From positions 1-14,814 of the forward strand of contig JAEYYB010000046.1 in NCBI GenBank assembly GCA_023430975.1: a DNA stretch of 14,814 bases, read 5' to 3'. Every line of letters starts with the position of its first letter. Positions within the stretch are counted from its first letter, which is position 1. A program made the translations under genes and the position numbers. The notes under the pieces were generated by a model. It saw nothing but the letters and a program-made list of their open reading frames with translations. It did no database searches and was not told the DNA's origin. Shown here piece by piece: positions 6,678-13,402 of this stretch. Source of the DNA: Bacillota bacterium (GTDB lineage: Bacteria; Bacillota; Clostridia; Acetivibrionales; DSM-2933).

Positions 6678-8512
6678 TTGGGATTAAAAAGCAAAAAACT
6701 GAGTTTGTTCCTGTAAATGAAGCACTGTTAAATGTAATAACTCCAATGGGCCTTGAGATAAAGAGAAATAGCGTGGTTATTGGTGAAAATACCGGAAAAG
6801 TATATGGAGTTGTGAAGTATCCCCAAAAAGTTGATGTTGGATGGCTTTCAAAAATAACAAATATTCCAAGCACCATTGTATCTATTGGCATTAAACCGGT
6901 AGACAATGGTGCTTTAATTTCTGCCATTAGTAAAAGTATTATTCAAAACCGAGGAACTGCTGAAAGTGCAAAAGACCCATTAACACGTCAAAGGGCTGAA
7001 AAATCAGCAGAAGATGGTGAAAGAATTATGCTTCAGATTGACCAAAATGGAGAAACAGTGGCATTGATGAGTCTCTCAATAATGCCTATAGCGTATGATG
7101 AAAAGAATTTTATAAAAGTGAGCAGAAGAGTAGAAAGTGTTATTAATGTGATGAAGTGTAAAGTCAGAACTCTAGCGAATCTTCAAAAAGAGGGACTACA
7201 AACCATTTCTCCAACCTATCCGACAAGTCCTGTTATTGAAAACATAGTACAACGCATCATCCCCATGAGCACATTTGTAGGCGGGTTTCCTTTTGCAAGC
7301 TCAGGCTTTAATGACGGTAACGGATATTACTTTGCCAAGGATAACAATGGGGGCTTGGTTATTGTAGATACATGGAAACGAGGCAATGATAGAACCAATA
7401 CCAATATGGTTGTCATGGGAGTGGCTGGAGTTGGTAAGTCTACAGCAATAAAGCATATTATGCTGTCTGAATACATGAAAGGTACGAAGTTATTAATCAT
7501 TGACGCGGAATCGGAATACAAAGATTTGTGCCTTAATCTCGGTGGAGACTGGATTAATGCTGGTGGTGGAATAAACGGAAGAATAAACCCTTTACAGATT
7601 CGCCCAGCACCTTTTGACAGTGAAGATGAGCCTGATGAAAAGGGTGGTAAGCTTTATGGTGATGTGGATGGGATGAGTGATATGGCACTTCACGTCAAGA
7701 ACCTGGAAATCTTTTTTCAACTATATCTTCCAAGTCTTAGTGATATGCAGAAAGCAATACTAAAACAAAGTATTGTAGAGCTTTATAACAGATTTGATAT
7801 CTATTGGGATACAGATATTAAGGGTATTTCAAGTGATAAGTTTCCTACCTTTAGTGATTTATATATGCTGATAGAAGAAAAGGTGAAAGCAAATAAAAAT
7901 AACCAGGGCCATAAGGATTTGTCACTGCTTTTATATGACATTGCAAATGGCAGCGACAGCTTTTTGTGGAATGGGAAAAGTACTATAGAAACCCATACAA
8001 GATGTGTCTGCTTGGATACACATAGTCTCCAAAATACAAGTAACAATATAAAAAGGACGCAGTATTTTAACCTTTTAGGTTGGTGCTGGGAAGAAATGAG
8101 CAAGGACAGAACAGAAAGAGTACTTTTAATATGTGATGAAGCATATCTGATGATTGATCCTCAAGTGCCACAAAGTCTTGTCTTTCTAAGAAATGTAGAA
8201 AAGAGAGCAAGAAAATATGAAGCAGGCTTGATTATTATTTCTCATAGTGTAGTAGATTTTCTTTCTCCAGAGATTAAGATGTATGGACAAGCACTTTTGG
8301 ATATTCCTTGTATTAAGCTGATTATGGGATGTGACGGCCAGAATCTAAAAGAAACCAAAGAACTCTACAATCTGACAGAAGCAGAGGAAGAGCTTTTGGA
8401 GAGTAAGCGACGAGGGCATGCTTTGTTTGTCATAGGTTCCAAACGACTACATGTTAATTTTGAGATTCCGGAATATAAGTTTAATTATATGGGGAAAGCT
8501 GGCGGAAGATAA
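6674..8512 (+). CDS. virB4-like: VirB4-family conjugation ATPase
   Basis: This protein of about 612 residues is the energy-providing ATPase of type IV secretion, acting at the cytoplasmic face. The N-terminal region (about residues 1-235) is the VirB4 family's variable domain. The AAA-type ATPase domain follows: Walker A GVAGVGKST at residues 249-257, LLIIDAESEYKDLC just after, and GRINPLQIRP, the usual VirB4 motif. Walker B is LLICDEA with Asp488-Glu489. RNVEKRARKYEAGLIIISHS and the sensor region LDIPCIKLIMGCD complete the core. All catalytic motifs look intact. AAAGGAGG precedes the ATG, which overlaps the previous stop by 4 bases. Length and domains fit Firmicute conjugation ATPases. This is the strongest evidence that the region is a conjugative element. 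Confidence 0.95.
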   Translation: MIGIKKQKTEFVPVNEALLNVITPMGLEIKRNSVVIGENTGKVYGVVKYPQKVDVGWLSKITNIPSTIVSIGIKPVDNGALISAISKSIIQNRGTAESAKDPLTRQRAEKSAEDGERIMLQIDQNGETVALMSLSIMPIAYDEKNFIKVSRRVESVINVMKCKVRTLANLQKEGLQTISPTYPTSPVIENIVQRIIPMSTFVGGFPFASSGFNDGNGYYFAKDNNGGLVIVDTWKRGNDRTNTNMVVMGVAGVGKSTAIKHIMLSEYMKGTKLLIIDAESEYKDLCLNLGGDWINAGGGINGRINPLQIRPAPFDSEDEPDEKGGKLYGDVDGMSDMALHVKNLEIFFQLYLPSLSDMQKAILKQSIVELYNRFDIYWDTDIKGISSDKFPTFSDLYMLIEEKVKANKNNQGHKDLSLLLYDIANGSDSFLWNGKSTIETHTRCVCLDTHSLQNTSNNIKRTQYFNLLGWCWEEMSKDRTERVLLICDEAYLMIDPQVPQSLVFLRNVEKRARKYEAGLIIISHSVVDFLSPEIKMYGQALLDIPCIKLIMGCDGQNLKETKELYNLTEAEEELLESKRRGHALFVIGSKRLHVNFEIPEYKFNYMGKAGGR

Positions 8513-8578
8513 AAATAGTGTGATTGAGTGTAGACTTTATAAGGTTTGCACCTTTTATCGTTTAAAAGAGGTGTTTAT

Positions 8579-9427
8579 ATGGCAGTTAATCCTGTTGTAG
8601 CAAAGATAGTTGCACAGTTGGCTATTAAAGCAGCTACTGATGCAGAAACAAGGAAAAAACTCTTGATACTTATCCTTGCTCCTATACTATCTGTTTTGCT
8701 CATTGTTACAATGCTCTTTTATATTCTTACCAATCCACTGGAATTTCTAGGGCAGTTCTTTGACGGCGATTCCTTGATTCAGGTAGAACAACTTCAAAAT
8801 GATTTTGGAATGTATCAAAGTATATTGGAGACTGATGCAGATTATGTTGAAAGCTATGGACAAAGTTTTGAGGGAGTAACTATATCCAATGAAGGTGAAA
8901 CCCCAGTTGTTTATTATAATCAGCTTGATAGTAGATGGGCGGATAAGCCCTATGGAACAGATGATATTGGGGGATATGCGTGTGGTCCGACTTCAATGGC
9001 TATGGTTGCATCAAGTCTCACAGACACTGCAATAGATCCTATCCAAATGGCAAAATGGGCATATGAAAAGGGCTATTGGTGCGAGAATAGTGGTTCGTAT
9101 CATACATTAATTCCGGGAGCTGCAAAAGCTTTTGGATTGAATGTCTGTGGATGTTCAACGAGTGAATCCCAACGAATTGTAGATGCTTTATCATCAGGCA
9201 AGCTTGTAGTTGCTATTATGTCAAAAGGCCATTTTACTTCAAGTGGACATTTTATTGTACTTAGAGGAGTAACAAAAGAAGGAAAGATGCTTGTTGCAGA
9301 TCCGGCAAGTAATAAAAGAAGTAAAGAGGAATGGGATTTATCAATCATATTGAATGAAGCAAGTAAGCATGCAGGTGCAGGTGGACCATTCTGGATAATC
9401 GAAAGGGTAGTGTTAACTAACCTATGA
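8579..9427 (+). CDS. membrane-anchored C39-like cysteine peptidase
   Basis: This protein of about 282 residues has a cytoplasmic N-terminus, one membrane helix (about residues 28-52), a spacer to about residue 110, then a papain-like C39_2-type domain. The pattern QLDSRWADKPYG is followed by GGYACGPTSMAM with the catalytic Cys135. SGHFIVLRG supplies His224 and LVADPAS supplies Asp241, so the triad looks complete. There is no transporter domain, so a stand-alone surface enzyme is likely, perhaps opening peptidoglycan or processing a surface protein for transfer. The substrate is not shown by the sequence. I chose the ATG at 8579, with AAAAGAGG upstream; the longer frame begins at a non-ATG codon. 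It starts 66 bases after virB4. A lysozyme-like domain, often fused to such proteins, is missing. Confidence 0.88.
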   Translation: MAVNPVVAKIVAQLAIKAATDAETRKKLLILILAPILSVLLIVTMLFYILTNPLEFLGQFFDGDSLIQVEQLQNDFGMYQSILETDADYVESYGQSFEGVTISNEGETPVVYYNQLDSRWADKPYGTDDIGGYACGPTSMAMVASSLTDTAIDPIQMAKWAYEKGYWCENSGSYHTLIPGAAKAFGLNVCGCSTSESQRIVDALSSGKLVVAIMSKGHFTSSGHFIVLRGVTKEGKMLVADPASNKRSKEEWDLSIILNEASKHAGAGGPFWIIERVVLTNL

Positions 9428-9500
9428 AAAACTAAGGATCAAAAATCACATTTGAGTTGAACCTTGAAAAGTGAAAAGTATACCTAAAGAATGGAAGACC

Positions 9501-9708
9501 TTGGGACTCTGTCCCAATCCCTGTCAGGGGAAATACGCATTCCCCCTGAACCCCCGCTTGAATGGGGCGTTGCCCCAAACCCCATCCTCGCCGGAAGGCA
9601 GGCGGTCTGTTGCACAGACCACCAAGCCAAGAGGATTTGGGTGTAGTGTAGATATCAAGGGTCTCCGGCTGTGCCTTCGATGAACGAGCAAAAACCGCTC
9701 GCCCTTGA
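9501..9708 (+). other. GC-rich hairpin island, probably noncoding
   Basis: The 286 bases between the C39-like gene and the transposase hold no convincing gene. A 70-codon frame at 9471-9683 is open but low-complexity, and its start is poor. Instead there is a run of hairpins. TTGGGAC/GTCCCAA (9501-9517) has loop TCT. TCAGGGGAA/TTCCCCCTGA (9524-9549) has one bulged C. TGGGGC/GCCCCA (9563-9577) has loop GTT. GGTCTGT/ACAGACC (9604-9620) has loop TGC. An outer helix TCAAGGG/CCCTTGA (9655-9708) encloses CGAGC/GCTCG (9685-9701). The base composition is clearly more GC-rich than the flanks. It may be a structured RNA, a repeat element or a relic of a deleted gene; I cannot tell which. Confidence 0.55.
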
Positions 9709-9713
9709 CATCG

Positions 9714-11171
9714 TCAGAGTTTAGCTGTACAAGACGAGAGTTCAGTCTGTTTTGAAACAATAAGGCACTGAGAAAGTTCAATTAGCTTCTGCCACTTAGC
9801 TGGCATGTTGGGCAAGGATTCTAATTCAGGGATTGGGTTGAGTGGTTGCCAGTAGGAGTAAGGATGCGGTCTTAAGAAATTGTAATATGCTACAAACAAT
9901 GAAACGTGAGTGTTTGAGCCTTCACTACTTCCATAGCCATTGGTGACTTGATAGGAGAACTTAAAGGTTCGGTTAAGACGCTCGATAATTTGCTTAAGCC
10001 AGCGGTATTCTGTTGAAACAGGATCATCGTTTGTAAGCCCGATTACTTGGATTAGATCAAAATCCATTCCTTTTTCGGCAAACAACTGTTGGGCAAGTTT
10101 GTAGGTAGTATATCCATCGGCAGCTAATTTTAAGGCTTTGCCCGGGAATTCTTTAAATTTTTCAAAAGCCATTCGCATGGATAAAACACAAGGACCTATG
10201 TCACGGGTATCAGAAATTTGGTAACCAAGGATTGATTTTTTTATAGCATCCATGACAAACCAAACATAATGGCGAACACCTTTAACCTTTGTATAGGTTT
10301 CATCAGCTGCAAGATGATTAGAAGGCTTGTAATCAAAATTATCAACAAACGGTTTTACTGTGTAAGCAGCGGTTTTAGCGTATTTACTAACAGTAACATG
10401 AGAAATTTTAACACCGTGAATGTCATAGAGAGCTTGTGCAGTTTTACGGCTTGAAAGCCCCAGATTTACATGATAAGTGAGACAAAGTCCCATTACATGG
10501 GGAGAGAAATTCCTGAAGTTTAACGAAAATAGTTTATCAGAAATTGAGCTTAAATCGATCTTAAAAAAGTCTAGTGTAAATTCACGGTAAATGTAATGGA
10601 GTTTGAATTTTGATTTTTCTTCTTCATACTCCTTCAAGTCTTCAGGAGAAAGGGCTTTTAGGTTTTTGAGATAGAAAGAACACTTTTTATTTATGCATTT
10701 GTGAATATTAAAATGCTTACGTGTTTTTTTCTGCTCAAGAGTATGTCCGCAGTAGGGACAAATAAAGACAACAGGTTTAAACTCATTTTTATTCTTACTG
10801 AAGTGTAGATTGCAGACTTTACAGCATATTTGACCTCTTCCACCGGTATTGTCATAGAGGTATGTATGCGGAGCACCGCAACGAGGGCAAGTAAAACTTT
10901 CAGGAACAGGGTTTTTACCTCGGGACTTAATGGGTTTGAGTTCTTTACCTTTGGTGCTTTTGTGTTCATTAAGAAGCTTTTTATAATCCAGACGATCAAA
11001 ATGTTTGATTATCGGCAACTTATCTACAGAATATTTGTTATACTTGGGGCTTGTATTATCGTACTTTTGGGAATTTAAAGGTATATTTTTCGCAATATAT
11101 AAAAGCAATTTTTCGATTTGTAAAATTAAAAATTGATTATATGCAATTAAAACTGTTATAATTGAACTCAC
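9714..11171 (-). CDS. IS6/IS240-like DDE transposase with N-terminal zinc ribbons
   Basis: This protein of about 485 residues cuts and joins DNA during transposition. It has a hydrophobic N-terminal helix (about residues 5-30) and two Cys-rich ribbons: CPRC/CKVC (Cys95, 98, 117, 120) and CPYC followed by HKCINKKC (Cys138, 141, 159, 164). A helix-turn-helix region (about 235-265) precedes the RNase H-fold catalytic domain. The candidate triad is Asp290 (LAADETY), Asp352 (LAADGYT) and Glu397 (IIERLNRTFKF), with spacing like the DDE_Tnp_IS240 group. The start is GTG, with AAAGGA about 10 bases upstream. The frame is intact, so the enzyme may be active. It is longer than typical IS6 transposases because of the extra N-terminus. 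It lies opposite to every neighbour. Confidence 0.88.
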   Translation of the reverse strand: MSSIITVLIAYNQFLILQIEKLLLYIAKNIPLNSQKYDNTSPKYNKYSVDKLPIIKHFDRLDYKKLLNEHKSTKGKELKPIKSRGKNPVPESFTCPRCGAPHTYLYDNTGGRGQICCKVCNLHFSKNKNEFKPVVFICPYCGHTLEQKKTRKHFNIHKCINKKCSFYLKNLKALSPEDLKEYEEEKSKFKLHYIYREFTLDFFKIDLSSISDKLFSLNFRNFSPHVMGLCLTYHVNLGLSSRKTAQALYDIHGVKISHVTVSKYAKTAAYTVKPFVDNFDYKPSNHLAADETYTKVKGVRHYVWFVMDAIKKSILGYQISDTRDIGPCVLSMRMAFEKFKEFPGKALKLAADGYTTYKLAQQLFAEKGMDFDLIQVIGLTNDDPVSTEYRWLKQIIERLNRTFKFSYQVTNGYGSSEGSNTHVSLFVAYYNFLRPHPYSYWQPLNPIPELESLPNMPAKWQKLIELSQCLIVSKQTELSSCTAKL

Positions 11172-11213
11172 AATGACACTTTCCTTTCTGTGATTGATGG
11201 TGTGAGAATCTCA

Positions 11214-11222
11214 ATTATATCA
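11214..11222 (-). promoter_or_regulatory. extended -10 promoter of the transposase
   Basis: On the minus strand the sequence TGATATAAT reads from 11222 down to 11214, an extended -10 identical to the one at 2992-3000. No good -35 is present, which an extended -10 can tolerate. The start of transcription would fall near 11207, leaving a leader of about 36 bases. The near-palindrome TGAGA-A-TCTCA (11203-11213) covers that point and could be an operator. The rest of 11223-11343 has no clear + strand promoter for the genes that follow. An inverted repeat AGTGTA/TACACT (11298-11317) lies just upstream of their ribosome binding site. Confidence 0.45.
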
Positions 11223-11343
11223 GAAAAGAGGGGGTCATTGTTTTTTTCTTAAAAAATTCTTGAAACCCTTGTATAAAAGCATATTCAATATAAACTAAGT
11301 GTACTTTAATTTACACTAACATCGAAAGCAAGGGGGGCTCAAA

Positions 11344-11496
11344 ATGAATAGAAAAATCATGATTGAATTGATTATATATGCAGTTGTTGTTATTGTGGGA
11401 CTTATTTTACTTTTTACCTCAAATACAAATACACACAATAAAAAGAACGATTTACATAATGGAGGTGCAGCACATGCTATTATATCTGTCCAGTAG
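11344..11496 (+). CDS. 50-residue single-helix membrane protein
   Basis: This very short gene starts with an ATG at 11344 that has a run of six G (11332-11337) 6 bases upstream, a strong ribosome binding site. It encodes MNRKIMIELIIYAVVVIVGL and about 30 more residues: one membrane helix (about residues 7-24) and a polar Asn/Lys-rich tail. Its end overlaps the TadZ-like start by 23 bases in another frame. That arrangement and the strong ribosome binding site support a real gene translationally coupled to its neighbour. No family is recognised. A small accessory subunit of the Tad-like apparatus is a reasonable guess only. Confidence 0.6.
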   Translation: MNRKIMIELIIYAVVVIVGLILLFTSNTNTHNKKNDLHNGGAAHAIISVQ

Positions 11497-12517
11497 CGGA
11501 AAGAGTGAGATTTTAGACTTTTTGGAGGTAGAAAATGAGCAGGAATCGGATTTACTGGTAAAAAAACTGGTGGGCAGGTTTTCGTTAAAACAATTTGTAG
11601 TGAAGGATATGAGAAACTATCATAACTATAAATACTTTATGGTTGATATAGCTTGTATTGAAGATGCTCTAGAAGATTTTATAATTGCAGTCCAGTCTTT
11701 TCAAATGATGTTTAATAGCCGTATTATAGTGGTTTTATCAGGCACAAATGAAAAAATATATATTGAAAAGCTACTGGAAATGAAAGTAACTGACATTATA
11801 ACAGCTGTTTCTGCTGAAGAGCTAAAAGATGAGATTAGAGAATGCTTGAGTAAAGATGGTATGCAAAGATATAAGCAATTTGTACAACCTGAAAAGCATG
11901 AAATTATAAAGCCAATTGATAACAAACCGGATGAGATAGAGATACCCAAATATAAGTGGAAAGCTCAAAATGTAAAAATTGCAATCGCAGGAGCCGACCG
12001 AAGAAGTGGTGTAACAGTAACGGCTTTTAACTTTGCAAACTGGTTGGTAGCCCGTGGAGCCACAGTTTGCTATGTTGAAATGAACATGAATAGGGATTTA
12101 CATTACCTGATTGAGAGATACACCTATGAAAAAGTAGGGGAACATTATCCGATAGGTGATGTGGATTGCTTTTTGATTAATGAAGTTGATAAGGAATATA
12201 ACTTCATTATCTATGATTGTGGTGTTTTGAAAGAGATGACAAGCACTTTTAAAAATGCAGATAAAAGGCTAGTTTGTGGAAGTCTTCTGCCTTATGAGGA
12301 AAAGAACTACTCGAAACTATTAAAATTATGTGGAAATTTAACGGTTAATAAAATAGGTCTGTGTGTGCCCAAAGAGTTTCAAGAAGATTGCAGAACAACC
12401 TTTGGAGAAGAGTTGTTGATTGCGGAAGCTTCACATGATTTGTTTAGTGATAATGTAAATGGGCATATCTATCAGCCTATTATTGAGGAGTTTATTTTAA
12501 TGGATAAAAGTGGCTAG
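11474..12517 (+). CDS. TadZ/CpaE-like protein with a degenerate P-loop
   Basis: This protein of about 347 residues has two parts: an N-terminal receiver-like or unassigned alpha/beta domain (about 1-125) and, after a charged linker, a MinD/ParA-type fold (about 168-345). The P-loop region reads GADRRSGVT at residues 173-181. Aligned to the usual KGGxGKT it becomes DRRSGVT, losing both lysines. The following FNFANWLVARGATVCYVEMN and the later FIIYDCG fit the family well. TadZ/CpaE proteins localise Tad pilus machinery and often have atypical P-loops. The start at ATG 11474 is supported by GGAGG 8 bases upstream; longer in-frame starts lie inside the preceding small gene. Nucleotide binding may be weak or absent. 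In this setting it probably positions the transfer machine at the membrane or pole. Confidence 0.75.
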   Translation: MLLYLSSSGKSEILDFLEVENEQESDLLVKKLVGRFSLKQFVVKDMRNYHNYKYFMVDIACIEDALEDFIIAVQSFQMMFNSRIIVVLSGTNEKIYIEKLLEMKVTDIITAVSAEELKDEIRECLSKDGMQRYKQFVQPEKHEIIKPIDNKPDEIEIPKYKWKAQNVKIAIAGADRRSGVTVTAFNFANWLVARGATVCYVEMNMNRDLHYLIERYTYEKVGEHYPIGDVDCFLINEVDKEYNFIIYDCGVLKEMTSTFKNADKRLVCGSLLPYEEKNYSKLLKLCGNLTVNKIGLCVPKEFQEDCRTTFGEELLIAEASHDLFSDNVNGHIYQPIIEEFILMDKSG

Positions 12518-12535
12518 GGAGATGAAAATCTCCCT
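12516..12535 (+). other. perfect 8-bp hairpin with GAAA loop at the TadZ-like stop codon
   Basis: AGGGAGAT (12516-12523) and ATCTCCCT (12528-12535) form a perfect 8-bp stem closed by a GNRA-type GAAA loop. The 5' arm includes the last two bases of the TAG stop codon. No T-tract follows, so it is not a standard terminator. It lies 24 bases before the ATG of the next gene and close to its GAGGAGG ribosome binding site. It could stabilise the mRNA, act as a processing point, or tune translation downstream. Confidence 0.5.
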
Positions 12536-12558
12536 GATACACTAACGAGGAGGATATC

Positions 12559-13062
12559 ATGGCAAAAATTGAATTTATGACAAATGCTTTTCAATCAGAT
12601 TTGAAACCAAGGGCAAGGCTTGTTCTTAATTGTCTTGCTCTTCATTGCAATAAAGACGGTCAATGCTTTCCTTCAATTAGGACAATAGCAAGAGAATGTG
12701 GATATAGTGTCAATACTGTGAAGCGAGCATTGGATGATTTGGTTAAGGCTGGGTTTGTTGTTAATGAAGCCAGGTTTGATAAGGAGCGTAAACATGGGGG
12801 ACAGACTTCAAATTTATATACGTTGAATATTGTGGAGCCAAAGAAAGAGGAAAAACAGGAAGTCAGTGAGGAGAAGGGCAAAAATAACAAGAAGGAAGGT
12901 AGTTTGGAAAAGGCTGCAGATAAAAAAGGTTGTGAAAATGTTGAGCTGGGGGAATCTCATTTGTGTAAGGGTGATCTTTGTGAGATTAACAGAGGAGAAA
13001 AAGGATACAGCAGTTATGAATTTACATGGGCTGGGGAGCAGCCCAAAGGTGCATCCCCTTGA
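12559..13062 (+). CDS. helix-turn-helix protein (HTH_36-like, replication or regulator type)
   Basis: This protein of about 167 residues is soluble. Residues about 15-90 form a winged helix-turn-helix: RARLVLNCLALHCNKDGQCF, then PSIRTIARECGYSVNTVKRA as the HTH, then the wing LVKAGFVV...YTLNIV. The opening is typical of HTH_36 domains found in plasmid and ICE replication initiators and in regulators. From about residue 95 it becomes a Lys/Glu-rich linker, with a Cys-containing stretch (about 125-145) and an ending FTWAGEQPKGASP. GAGGAGG lies 6 bases before the ATG. No catalytic replication domain follows, so it is more likely an accessory DNA-binding protein or a short initiator. It is 41 bases after the TadZ-like gene, probably in the same transcript. 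Confidence 0.8.
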   Translation: MAKIEFMTNAFQSDLKPRARLVLNCLALHCNKDGQCFPSIRTIARECGYSVNTVKRALDDLVKAGFVVNEARFDKERKHGGQTSNLYTLNIVEPKKEEKQEVSEEKGKNNKKEGSLEKAADKKGCENVELGESHLCKGDLCEINRGEKGYSSYEFTWAGEQPKGASP

Positions 13063-13402
13063 AATGTACAGTTGAAATAAAAATAATACTTATGAGAAAA
13101 AAGTATTATTAAAAAAATATAAAATATGTTTATCGCTATGATATTTTAAGTGCTCTTTGCCTTAATTGAAAATAAATTTCCATAGCGTTGGGTCATTTCT
13201 GAACGCATTTATAAAAATGTTTATTGTACTTTGTTTTCTTTGTGTAGCCCTCTCAAATTTAAAATAGGGAGAATAACAATAAAGAAGTACACGGTAAAAG
13301 TATGAATGAACATTTTGCCATGGGATAATTTACAGCTAAACCCTACAATACAGATGTAGTAAGCTATTGTTCATAGAGAATAATATAAGTGAGGTTAATA
13401 CT
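13063..13402. other. AT-rich gap with a 10-bp hairpin
   Basis: There is no gene here on either strand. The main structure is AATAATACTT (13082-13091) pairing with AAGTATTATT (13101-13110) around a 9-base loop. It is perfect but all A/T except one pair. On the minus strand a T-rich run follows it, so it could weakly end leftward transcription. The left end of the ISAs1 element should lie in this gap, probably in its right half, but I could not identify it. A short GTGAGG ribosome binding site precedes the transposase ATG at 13403. Confidence 0.45.

Larger units (their letters stand above)
9714..11222 (-). mobile_element. insertion sequence carrying the IS6/IS240-like transposase (ends unresolved)
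   Basis: The coordinates cover only the transposase gene and its promoter. A single antisense transposase sits between the transfer genes and the TadZ-like block. I searched both flanks by eye for terminal inverted repeats. The best match is CAAGGGTCTC at 9656-9665 against CAAGGGTTTC on the minus strand near 11261-11270. It is too short to trust, and I saw no matching target duplication. The left end may be truncated, since the stop codon lies only a few bases from the hairpin island. Confidence 0.5.
140..13062 (+). mobile_element. part of a conjugative element (ICE or plasmid)
   Basis: VirB4, a wall-type C39-like peptidase, T2SSF/DUF4320-like and TadZ-like proteins, DUF3846, a RadC-like protein and a replication-type HTH protein are a typical cargo and backbone mix of clostridial conjugative elements. 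Ends, integrase and relaxase are not in the window, so the coordinates give only the visible part. An IS at about 9.7-11.2 kb interrupts it. Confidence 0.6.

Noticed and set aside
2972..8540. Shared TAGACTTTA upstream of 3106 and of the C39-like gene (8531-8539)
   Set aside because: The 9-base match has no matching -10 at the second site, so it is not supported as a shared promoter or operator.
8540..8560. Hairpin AAGGT/ACCTT after virB4 as a terminator
   Set aside because: The stem is only 5 bp and no real T-tract follows.
9471..9683. 70-codon + strand reading frame in the GC-rich island
   Set aside because: It lacks a good ribosome binding site, its residues are low-complexity Pro/Gly/Arg, and the DNA is better explained by consecutive hairpins.
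9656..11270. CAAGGGTCTC and CAAGGGTTTC as terminal inverted repeats of the IS6-like element
   Set aside because: Only 9 of 10 bases match, the match does not extend, and no target duplication flanks it. A match this short is expected by chance in the regions compared.
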